Assembly: GCA_024138025.1 (NCBI GenBank)
Contig: JAMXBD010000011.1
Coordinates: 2,343,501-2,407,500, forward strand
DNA: 64,000 nt
Direction of reading: 5' to 3'
Source: Combretum micranthum
Taxonomy: Eukaryota; Streptophyta; Magnoliopsida; Myrtales; Combretaceae
Under the pieces are notes generated by a model. The model was given only the letters and a program-made list of their open reading frames with translations, did not search any database and was not told the DNA's origin. The translations under genes were made by a program, and so were the position numbers. Positions 25,032-35,627 of the stretch are shown here, in pieces (the stretch's first letter is position 1; every line of letters starts with the position of its first letter).

Positions 25032-25748
25032 GTTGCAACTACCATGGATTGCTTAGTTATAGTAGGTGCTTTATAGATTGGTGCCATCAACTAGCTTAGA
25101 GCAAAGACTGTCTACTACTGGAGTGTTGTCATGAAGCTTGTTGCATTGTTCCATGAGTGATCAGCATGCCTCCATCAATTGTAGGCCCTTATTGCATGAT
25201 AGCTTGGGCTCGGTTAGACACTTTGCTTCAACTATTTCATTGCCTACTAGACTTGAAATACCTCAAACCTTCACATATATTAGAAATTGGGTTTAGATAG
25301 ATTTGAATGAATTAAATTAATCATAGGATATAAATAGACAAGTTGACAAAGTTAGATTAGTAATTAATTAAATGAAATTTGAGATTTTGATTCTAGATCT
25401 CCTAAACATGTTTCTAAATTGTTTAGAGGATTCCTGAACTCTTGATTCTTAGTCTAAACACTAATTCCTAAATCTTTACAAAATTTGAGTTCATTTGCTT
25501 AAATAAAAATATCAGTTCTTAAATCTGAACTCAAATTAAATATCTTTGTATCTAAATTAAATTCCTAAATTAAGTTTTTATTTTAAGTTCTTAATTTATA
25601 ACCTATAGTTCAAAAATCATCTTTTAAATACTTCTGGAACTATAGATATTGATCTGGTAGTTTTAAATCTAATACGTTGTTTTGAAAATATATTTATATT
25701 TATCTTTTCCTTTTTATATTTATTTTTCCCTGCCTTTATCTTTCTTTT

Positions 25749-25752
<4 letters not shown>

Positions 25753-25779
<27 letters not shown>

Positions 25780-25804
25780 TTTCTTCTTCTTCTTCTTCTT
25801 CTTC
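25753..25804. repeat. (TC)n-(CTT)n compound microsatellite
   Basis: A TC run followed directly by CTT repeats within solo LTR B. It accounts for part of this copy's extra length and for a spurious serine/phenylalanine-rich frame. Confidence 0.95.
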
Positions 25805-26224
25805 ATTTTCTCTTCTCTCTTTCTTCAATTCATCTCACCATATTTCAAATTCAACAAAGCTAAAGGAGAAGTCAAAGTTAGGAATGAAGATAATAGAAGA
25901 AATTACATGTTTCTCAAAATGCCAAGTTTTCTATTTCAAGTTATCTTTGTTTTATTTGTTGTTAAGTTAATAATTGATGAATTCATGTTGGTTTGGGATG
26001 AAAGTTTCATTTATATATATGTGTGTTGAAGTTATGGTTGTTGGAAGTTAGGTTTGAGATTGAAGATGATGAATAGTGATTTAGAGTTGTTAGTGTTTGA
26101 AGTGGATTGTATGTTGTTTGATGTGTTCAATATGGATGATTTATGTTGAGAAGTTCATATATCAAGTTTAGGAAGTTTAGAAAGTGATTTGGAGAAGTTT
26201 GGAAGTGTTAAAATGTTTTGCAAA

Positions 26225-26430
26225 ACTTAAGTTTTCGAAAACAAGCTTCTGTCAAAAGCGTGTTCTATCACGTACGCCAATATTTGGTACTTCAACGTTG
26301 CCGGCTTTGAGCCGGTGTTGAAGTGATCAGAATGTGAATTTGTTAACGTTACCTCCAATGCTATCGATGTTGAACCTCTACGCTACCGGCGTTGAGATTT
26401 ACACCGTCGGTGTAGAAGTGCCAGCATTCG
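26225..26430. repeat. GC-rich palindromic block in solo LTR B
   Basis: Short hairpins such as CTTCAACGTTGCCGGC with GCCGGTGTTGAAG (26290-26325) and TCTACGCTACCGGCG with CCGTCGGTGTAGA (26385-26425) lie in an AT-rich context. They sit at the place matching the block in copy A but differ in sequence detail. Confidence 0.55.
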
Positions 26431-29243
26431 TTTTTCTCTGTTGCTCTATTTTGCAGCTTGATTGTATTTTGGCCATAACTTTTTCATACGACCTCCAATT
26501 GAGGTGATTCAAGTTCCTATAGAAAGCATACAAAGAGATCTACAATTTTTATGTTTTGAATATTTACAAATTTGAAACGTATCGATGCTTAAATTTTAGT
26601 TCTTTCCAGCTATTATGTTTTTCAAACTAAGTTAAAAATTTGTGTTTTGCATGTTATATGTGTTTTGCTTAGGAAATGGATCTTTTTAGACTAAAATAAG
26701 ATAGATTAAGGATATTTGATGTGTAATAATAATTGAAGGATATAATGAAGCATGATTTAAGTATATTTGTTGATTCAACAAATAATTGAATTTCCATGAG
26801 TATTAAACTAAAAGTAGTTATGTTGTATATATGATTTCCATTGCTTGATTTATGATATTGTGACGACTTAGTGAGATCAAATGATCTTGGTAAGTATATA
26901 AATGATGAGTTATGTATTTATATGAATTTTATTTGAATTTCCTTGATGCTAAGTTTAAGATTTAGTATGTTTTAAGTTTTGTTTTTCTTCAATTGTTTTT
27001 CCTTGTTTATTATTTGTTATTATGATTAGCTATTGAACTTAAATGAACTTGTTAATCATGTAAATGTTAAGTTAATCTTATATATAAATTATATTTGAAT
27101 TTTATGAGTGTTGTACTTAGTGGTTTAAAGCTAGGTATATTGTATACATGATTTGAAGTTATAGGTGATGATTTTAAAAGTTAATATAATATTGGTAGAT
27201 GAATACTTGTTAAATTATACCTTTATGTAAGTAATATTTGAAATCCTTAAATGTTGAGTTTAAAGTTAGTTATAAAATGAACTTAGCTAACAAACTTAAG
27301 TTCAACTTGATTAAATAGACTTGAATGAGTTAAAATAAATTAGATTAAGTTAGTTTAACCATCTTGACTTAGTTTTTGAATTAAATGATTAAGGTTAATT
27401 AATTTGCCTAAGTTTAAGTTAATGTAAGCTCGAGTTGACATGGATCCTAGATGTATAATGAATTATTAATGAATTTAAGTACAACATGACTTAATGAACT
27501 TCATTAAGCTAAAATGAATTATATTGTTAAATTTAGTCAACTTGATTTAGTAAATGAATTAAATGACTAATTCTAAACAATTTGGCTAAGGTTAAGCTAA
27601 AATGGGTTAATAGCTAATAATTAGCTTAAATGAATGAATTAGGATGATCTTTGAATAATATGGGGAATATGTTTTTCAAATGTGTATTTACTTGGAAAAT
27701 GAATGTTTTTGGTATATGAATTCTTTGTTGATGCTTTTGTAATAAAACACAATAAATAAAGAGAAAAGAAATTCTTTGACAAACAAATGAGAACTGTCTA
27801 TATTTTGGCGGGGCGATCTTCGCAGCCATAGTAGGGTTCCAAGTTAGTGTCTGATCAAATAGGGTTAATAAAAGTTTGAGAAAGTGGATGATTAGTTTAG
27901 TTTAGTTTAGTTTTTTATACGAGTTCTTTCCTTAATAGAAGTGGATATCTGATTTATCTTATGGATTATCTTTTGGAATTCCTTCCGAGGCTATGTTTGG
28001 ATTTTATATTTAAGGTACACAATAACTTGCGTGTTGGATGTTAGGATATGCATCTAAAATGGATTAAGAACTTAAACTCGGCTTAATAATTGATGAGTGT
28101 TGGTTGTCTATTATGCCGTTGAATCTGGTTCGAGGAGCGGCAACCTTGTCATGATGCAATGACATGGTAATTAGGCGCTTTAACCTTAGTCATGATGCAA
28201 TGACTTTACCATGATGCAATGGTACACTATGATGTAATAGCGATTCTTTTATGGTTAAGCGGGTGATCGATGGAGAGTGTAGTGTCTATATAACGTTTGC
28301 TTAAACTTGGAGGGAAATACCATTGTTTAATTCAACGTTTATGGGAACGGGTGAACTAGATTCATGTTGTAGACTAAGTTAAGTAAAGTTGAGTAATGGC
28401 TACAAGCTCTAGATGAGATTACTTTATGGAATAGATATAGGGGATATAGATGTTCGGACTGCTTATATCAACCCCCTGAGCAGCTGCTGTTACTCAGGAC
28501 CTTCAGATTCCCATTGGCCTGTTTCGGAGTGTGAGTGCTCTAGTTGATTTGTTTATTTTAATGGAAAGATAATAACTTATGGATTGATGCATTGCATTTA
28601 GTTAAGCTCGTGTGCCACTCCGTGTGTGATTGTGTTACTGTGTACTGAGCTTCGACTCATTAGCATTGTTATTGTTCGTTTCTCCAGGTGATATATTGAG
28701 GATGATGATAGTGTTCCTTGTTGATGATGATGTTGTTGCTGATGGAGTTGATGATGATGATTGATGTAATGATGCTTGACTCGGGTTTTGGGCGCTTGTG
28801 ATGATTTGAAGAGAATTTGTGGATGAGTGAAGTGAGTAGGAGCATGGATGTAGTTTAGTTATTTTATTTCTTTTTGTTTTGTATTAGTAAGAGCTGGAAT
28901 TATGATTTAAACTTATTATATTCTTTAAAGGGCATAGTAGAGCCCATGTTTTGTAATTTAACTTTTGCAAAGCTTTGTTTAATCGAATAATTTTCCACTT
29001 GAGAGAGTGAAAGTTTTGAAATGTCTTTATTTCGAAATTATTTTATAAAATTTATTTCCGCTGCTAAATCCAGTTGTTGCTAGAATCTAACTAAATGATT
29101 TCATAACCTAAAATTGAGTAGCAATATTCAACAAAAACACCTTTTTTTAAGATAACCTTACGTATAATTCGTAAGAGTTATATGTGGCTGGAGACTGGGT
29201 GTGCTTAATTTGAGAATTAAGCATGTCAGGTTTTTACAAAACT

Positions 29244-32200
29244 CCTAGTTTAACGCATGATGGCTCAATTCTTTGGATGCTACTACAGATTTGTCTTGCA
29301 CAAGTTGTTTGTCTCCATCCAATCTTGTTTGGTCAGTATAAGCTACTACAACTACTTAAGCTAACCGTTGTGCTCTAGTTGTATGGAGTTCTATCTCAGA
29401 TCATGTCAGTGAATCTTTAGTTGCTCTGCTAGTGCTTCTTGCTGGTTTGTGGATAACCCCATGTGTGATCAATTGGAGCTCCATAAGCACTCGATTGTGT
29501 GTGTAGAGGTCTATGTAGAACCAATTTTGCTACAACAAGCCTTGCATGACTTCGACTACTATAGATTATACCAAAAGCAAGTTGGTCTACCGTTCTTCTC
29601 AATTTGAAGCATGACCTTAGCTTATTGGATCGTCTCTATTGCATATAAGCTATAGATAGTTCAGTTTGTTGCAGAATTTAGCTGGGTGATATTATGGATC
29701 AAGCTTGAAATTCAAGTTAGACCATAGGCTACTGTTTGTATCACTTTTTTTATTAAAGTAATTGATGCAATGCTTGCATTAAGTTCATCTGCTACACTTT
29801 GGAACTTACATTAACCAAACAAAAGCAACGTCTATATAAACAAAACAAGCATTAGCATGGTAAAAACATATATTTCTATAGTTACGTCAATTCCTGCACA
29901 TCTCTTTCACAAATTAACATAACATGTCCTAATGCCATGAACACGAGAACCAAGTTGAATATGTTTTGTCTTTTAAACTATAGGAGTTCATAGTTTTTAG
30001 CTCCTTTTCATTCTTATTGACAAATTTTTGCATATTTAAACACAATTAATCTATATTCATGCAATTCATTCATTTTGAATAGCATTTTACTTTAAAAGCC
30101 CAAAAATATGCATGAAAGTGTGATATTGATGATAGATAAATGTGTGATTTTACACATTTATCACTTATATATAGATTCAAAGATCTATTATTTTGTTATG
30201 TAACCAGATCCAAGTTTGTAACTATATAACTACTTCTTGTTATAATTTTAGATAAGATAAGTACCATATACAATGTTCTCCTATGAGCATAATCTTTGTG
30301 TCAATGAGACAGCTTCCTTGCTCTATTCATTGTAACAGTGTCATTTGTGTGTATGTGTGTAGTACCTTCATATTAGGTTTCATAGCTTATCCTTGTAGGA
30401 TTGAATCGATTTAGGTAAACTAAATATATGAATATTAGATTGAATAATTGCTAGAAATGGGATTGTGGTTCTTCGAATGATCGACAAGTGCAATATTAAG
30501 ATCAACAGAGTCATAAGTCGTTGTTTGAGGGATTTGAATGTTCTATTTTAAGTGCTTGAAAATTAAATTTTTATGTTTAAGATAATTTGAAGATTTATGA
30601 CTATTTAAAGCAAACATTTTTTTAAACTTATAGAAAATTTTTAGAAGTTTGAGCTATTTTATGGTTTTTAATTGGTTTATGAACCTTGCATGTTAAAGGT
30701 TTATTATAAGTATGAGATGGAACTTGTGATGCTTTAGGCTTTGTGTTATGATATTTATGGTATAAATGTTTTTTTTTTTCATATAAGTTATATATAAATA
30801 TATGTATATGTTATCTAAAATTTATACATTCTATTTATTTTTTATATAGTCAATACTAATAGTTTTGGACTCAATGTCCACTTAACTCTTGAAATTACTT
30901 CAATTGATATAGCTCAAAGACACAGTATGAAAGAAGGAAGAAACCTTATTGAATACAATATTTTTGTTAACAGTTTGTTATATGATAACTATTCATAACT
31001 AAAATTACAACTTCTATAACTAGATTTATAACTACTATAATTAGATCTAGCTAGATCTGAAAGTATAAAAGAGAAAAATAAATAAAGAAAAGGGATTGAA
31101 TAAAAAAATCACATTCCTAAAATAAAGGTTTAGGAGCATGGTGGCTCTAATACACCAGTAGTGCCATTGCATCTGCTTTAGCATTTCATTCACCTACATT
31201 TCATACACAATACTAATTAGGGTTTTGAACATTAACATAAGACATTGTAGGGTAAAAGAAGAAAAGAGCGAAGTGACTTAGCTTGTGCAGCGTGAGTAAG
31301 GGTTTGATAGTGACGATTTTATGCCAAGTGCAATAGTAAGTGAGTCGTATTATTTTGGTGCTCTCATTTCTTTTCTTGATGGCACCTGAAACTCGATATT
31401 TGGCTCAAGTTGTGGATATGGACTTCTTGAATTCCACTTTGTTGGTCATGCAAGAAAATAATTTAATATTATATCAATAGTAATCAAAATTAATTAATAA
31501 AGATTTAAATTGAAGATATTTTTGAAATTTTGCTAAAAGATCTAGGTATTATGATTGGTTTTTAAGAATTAGCACTCATCACTTCACAACCACTCCTTTT
31601 CTCCATAATATTTCTTTTATTTGTATCTATTATATATCTAAATCTATATCTTTCTATATTATTAAAGAAATAGTCAAAACAATGTTCATTTTCTGTTATA
31701 TTTTTTTAAGTTTCACTTTTTCTATATTATTAAGAGAATAATGATTTGCATAATTCATCTGCCTATTTCTAGATATATTGTTTTACTATATTTTTTACAC
31801 CCCTCTTTTGCTAATATTAATAGATTATTTTCTCTTTTATTTTCTTTTTTCTCAAGCTTTATGCCCTTCTATTCCTAAAATTAACTAATTATTTTCTCTT
31901 TCATTTTCACTTTCATAAAGCCACGCATAAACCTAAGTGGAAACTATAATGTCGTGTTTGGTATACAAGAATGAACCTAAAACAGAATCGCAATCTTGAG
32001 TTTTTTTCTTATGTTTAGACACATTTTCAAAAGCTAGAATTGCCATTCTCTAAGGGGAATTTGATTTCACTTGGGAAGATAGAATCATAGTTTCATTTTA
32101 TCCTCATTAATGATTATCATTATAATTACCTTTTTTAATTGTCTTACACATTTATTATTCATATCTATTGCTAAGGATACTTTTTCATTGTATTCTTTGA

Positions 32201-33115
32201 TGTATCCAAACAAAAGAATGAATTTATCATTCTACCACTTGTTCCATTGCCATTCTAGTATACGCCATTTTGAATTGTGTATTAAACATGACATAAAAGA
32301 AGCTTATCTTTTCCCCCTTTAGCTTACTTTCATATGATGTAATATAGTTATGGATATGGATGCATATAGGATTATACGATTAGGGAATCATACCTTAAAT
32401 AAGTTAATTTTATAATTATTTATTTATATTTTCTTGCTATTACAGTTATATTATATCTTATATATTTATAAGAATTGAATTTCGTTAATGATTTCACTAT
32501 GATATTTTATAAAAACTTCATAAGAAAATTCATTCAAATAATAACTAAGAGTATTTTGTGCATTTTGTGAGAGATTGTATATATGTCACTACAAAATTAT
32601 CTCCTGATAAAAAATATAGAGTTAATATTTGTATAAGTTTTTCTTTTAACAAAAAAAGATCATAAAATATATTTGGATAGGATATCTATTGATTCATATC
32701 CATTTTTATAACATTAAATGTAGCAAAAAAAATTTCCTAAATCAAATTATATAATTAATGTGCAATATGATTACTTCTAGCACAAATATATCAATAGGAT
32801 GGGCATTTAATAATTCATGTGTATTTTAATAACATTAATTGTAGAAAAAGAATGATACTAAATCAAATTGTATAGTTACTATGTAATATTTTTAATACAG
32901 ATAATGTAATTATTGTTTGTAGTATACCTTATATTAAAAAATAATTATTCATAAGAAGAATTTATTTAGATATAAATTTATCATAAACGAAATTTAATGC
33001 TATTAGATATTATAAAAGCGAAAGTAAAAAAAAAAAAGAGGAAAAAAATTGAATGGGTAGTTAGTGTAATAAATGTATGTTTAAAAAGTAAAAAAAAAAA
33101 GTGCACAATTATAGG
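29244..33115. other. Long non-coding spacer
   Basis: No gene recognised. The first 500 bp are more balanced in composition and may continue the repeat seen at 23,400-23,880 and 25,040-25,250. A short perfect hairpin occurs at 30,135-30,162 (GATAAATGTGT, six-base loop, ACACATTTATC). The rest is AT-rich with poly-T runs. A faint MITE-like pair of ends (TTTGGTATACAAGAATG near 31,960; CATTCTAGTATACGCC near 32,255) is not convincing. Confidence 0.45.
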
Positions 33116-33186
33116 TGTAACACCCCTCAAATATAGATGGTGGAATTCTAATAACAGAGGTGGTGGTGTAATGTCTTGGAGTTTGT

Positions 33187-33250
33187 CAGAACTTCAAAGT
33201 TAAGCATGCTCTATGTAGAGCAATCCTAGGATGGGTGACCTCCTAGGAAG
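33187..33250 (+). promoter_or_regulatory. 5S-rRNA-like Pol III promoter in Cassandra LTR 1
   Basis: CAGAACTTCAAAGTTAAGCA, then a GCTCTATGTAGAGC stem and TAGGATGGGTGACCTCCTA, follow the order of the A box, intermediate element and C box of plant 5S rRNA genes. The match supports RNA polymerase III transcription of the element. It is not a complete 5S gene, because the outer parts of the 5S sequence are missing. Confidence 0.85.
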
Positions 33251-33620
33251 TGTTGGCACAAAAAGGATAAAACTGTGCAGCGTATGGCCAAAGCGAACAA
33301 TACCTCAGTGGGTATAATTCCAAGTCATTACACAGTGCCTCTAATATCTTGGTTGTGCTTGAAGATGCGCTAGGCCAGTGTATCTAGCATCACGATCTTC
33401 GCTAAGGTAGCCTAAGGGCCTGGGGCGCCCCCTTTTGTTGCAGTGAAGCCTAGGGTGGCAGGTCGTGACAAATGATATTAGAGTAGTGATTCTGGACCTG
33501 TGTAATGAAACTGAAGGAGACGTTAGTTCTATAAGTGGAGGAGTATGTAATACCCCTCAAATTTAGATGGTGGAATTCTACTCATAGAGGCACCTTTTCA
33601 ATTTAATGACTTGGAGTTTG

Positions 33621-33685
33621 TTAGAACTCCAAAGTTAATCGTGCTCTGTGTAGAGCAATCCCTTGATGGGTGACCTCTTGGGAAG
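33621..33685 (+). promoter_or_regulatory. 5S-rRNA-like Pol III promoter in Cassandra LTR 2
   Basis: The second LTR repeats the 5S-like region with substitutions: AAAGTTAATCGTGCTC for the A-box part and CTTGATGGGTGACCTC for the C-box part. The changes in both boxes suggest weaker promoter function than in the first LTR. Confidence 0.8.
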
Positions 33686-33916
33686 CGCTAGCACCAAAAG
33701 GACAAAAATCATGCGACGTATGGTCAAAGCGAATAATATATCGGTGGGTACAATTCCATGTCATTACACTGTGCCTTTGGTATCCTGGTTATGCCTGAGG
33801 GTGCGCTGGGAGGGTTAGTATACCTGGCATCACGATTCCTAGCCAGGGTGGCCTAAGGGCCTAGAGGCGCTCCCTCCACTGCAGTGGAACCTGGGGTGGC
33901 AGGTCGTGACAATAGG

Positions 33917-34288
33917 ATTTGAGCCCATGAGGTCTTGGATGTAAAACTAAATATTCAACCACTAAACTATACTTACTGTTATGTTATCGTTTGTTCTTTA
34001 TAATATACATATAATTTATATATTTTTTAAAAGATTTAAAAATTTAATTTTTCTTGAGTTTAGGAGCTAGAGCCCTATTAGTTCCCCTTAGACCATCCTT
34101 ATGGAGATTATACATTCTTATGTTTTTTTTTTTCTATTTTTAATTTTCCCTTTGTTTCGTAATCAATATGAAGCGTGTAGTGATCAAAGCAATAATATCT
34201 TAAATTTCACGTTTTATGACTTTTATTCATAATTTTTTGTTATATTCTTTTATGTAATAATTAAACATGAGTGTAGTTGGTTTGATAG
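33917..34288. other. AT-rich spacer
   Basis: Nothing recognisable lies between the Cassandra element and the Mutator-like element. Confidence 0.5.
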
Positions 34289-34299
34289 TTATTTTATAT

Positions 34300-35336
34300 G
34301 GAAAAAACCCCTTTTGATACCTAAATTTTGACAAAATAAATAATTAGATACCTAAACTTTTAAAAGACCAATTTGATATCTAATTGAACTTTTTATGCTC
34401 CCTACTATTGCCTAATGTTAACTTTGTTAATACCGTCTGTCTATCTGGCTCTAATAACTAATGTTACATTGACACATGTCGATGACATTAGAAAAATAAA
34501 AATAATGTTCTCACTCACTCTCTATCCCCTCTTTGCCTTCTCTCTCTCTCATTTCTCTTTTCTCTCTCTACCCTACCTCTCTGCAAAAGGTAGTTGAAAA
34601 CATAAATCCAATGATGCTACCATCCTACACCATCTCCACACCATAATTATCACATCACCATCGATTGGATCTAGAGCCTAAGGCTCAATGGCTCATGACT
34701 TATTTAGGGCTGACACGATTCCATGCTTTTTTCCAACCAACATCCTATTCTCATAAGTCAATAATGGAGTAAGAGTAGGGACACTTTCAATGTGATGGCT
34801 CTTCACATAACATTACAAGACATGTTTACCGACAAGAGTTAAAAGCTAACATATAGTTATTATGTCTAGTGGAGCGGTCGAATTGTTAGCTATGGACGTT
34901 TTGGTGTGGAGATTTAGTGGTGAGGTTTGGTTGTCATGAAAAATGGGAGTGGCGTTCGGCTTGTGTGGGAGGTGGTTATTATATAATTGGTTTCAAATTT
35001 CAAGGATTATTATATGAGTGGTGGATTTTTTTTTTTTTTTTGAGTTTATTGTTGGTGAGAGGGTGGAGTTTTATTTTCAGTAGAGGTTGAGGTAGTAGAG
35101 GATTGAGTGGCAGCACTTGGTTTCTAGTTTAGAAAGAGAGAAAGGAGAGGGTCTTCGAGATGTATAGTAGAGAGATAGTATATGAGTGTGGTGTTAGGTT
35201 TGCAAGAGGTTAGTGTTGATCGAGTTACGATGAGTGGTAGTCTAAATGGCTGTTGGGGGTCTCTATGTGTGTTTGTGTTGGTCGGTGTTCTATCATGTAG
35301 AGAGAGAGAGGTTTGTGTTGGTCGGTGTTCTATCAT

Positions 35337-35377
<41 letters not shown>

Positions 35378-35616
35378 GAGATTGAGGAGGCAAAGAGGGG
35401 AGAAAGATTTTTTTTTCCTTTCACTTTGGCCGCCAGATGGCTATTGGTCAACTAGTCCATATAGGATAAATTATTAATGGTGTTAATGGAATTAAGGCGA
35501 GGTAGTAATAAGGATAAGAAAGGCTCAATTGCGTAACAAATTGTTTTTTTTTTTTTAAGTTTAGGTATCGAATTATCTATTTTATCAAAGTTTAGATATT
35601 AAATATAATTTTTTCC
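34300..35616. mobile_element. Non-autonomous Mutator-like element
   Basis: The left end begins GGAAAAAACCCC and continues GATACCTAAATTTTGAC...TTAGATACCTAAACTTT. The right end reverse-complements to GGAAAAAATTATATTTAATA...GATACCTAAACTT. These are long, imperfect terminal inverted repeats. The flanks carry a perfect 11-bp duplication TTATTTTATAT (34289-34299 and 35617-35627), in the 8-11-bp range of Mutator-like transposition. No transposase is seen. The interior has CT- and GA-rich tracts, a 40-bp tandem duplication and a GACACATGTCGA motif shared with fragments at about 14,830 and 49,850. Confidence 0.85.
35271..35372. repeat. 40-bp tandem duplication ending in a (GA)n microsatellite
   Basis: A 40-bp unit beginning GTTTGTGTTGGTCGGTGTTC is present twice without a mismatch (35271-35310 and 35311-35350), each ending in an AG run. 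The second run extends to 35372. Confidence 0.9.
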
Positions 35617-35627
35617 TTATTTTATAT

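Larger units (their letters stand above)
25254..29238 (-). mobile_element. Giant solo LTR, copy B (inverted)
   Basis: On the minus strand it begins TGTAAAAACCTGACATGC and ends GAGGTATTTCA, the same termini as the copy at 9981-13557. Flanks are AGACT (25249-25253) and AAACT (29239-29243), a 5-bp duplication with one mismatch. It is 3985 bp long; part of the excess over copy A is a CT and CTT tract (25753-25804). It is non-coding: the 115-codon frame at 25682 is translated microsatellite. The interpretation as a solo LTR is the same as for the other two copies. Confidence 0.75.
33116..33911 (+). mobile_element. Cassandra-type TRIM retrotransposon
   Basis: Two LTRs (33116-33470, 355 bp; 33546-33911, 366 bp) starting TGTAAYACCCCTCAAAT and ending GGTCGTGACA flank only 75 bp. 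A primer-binding site like the initiator-Met one, TGATATTAGAG, lies at 33473-33483, and a purine-rich stretch precedes the second LTR. A perfect 5-bp duplication ATAGG (33111-33115 and 33912-33916) marks the insertion. Both LTRs carry sequence very like the internal promoter of 5S rRNA genes, the hallmark of the Cassandra family. It encodes no protein and depends on other elements for mobilisation. Confidence 0.9.

Noticed and set aside
25682..26029. A 115-codon frame rich in Phe, Leu and Ser
   Set aside because: It is translated CT/CTT microsatellite inside a solo LTR.
31140..31165. A minus-strand initiator-Met primer-binding site (GGCTCTAATACACCAG)
   Set aside because: It has extra bases inside the motif and no LTR or gag nearby.
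31950..32270. A MITE with TTTGGTATAC-type ends
   Set aside because: The arms match only weakly and no target duplication was found.
33187..33685. Two possible 5S rRNA genes
   Set aside because: Only the internal promoter part matches 5S. The position inside paired LTRs shows Cassandra rather than true 5S genes.
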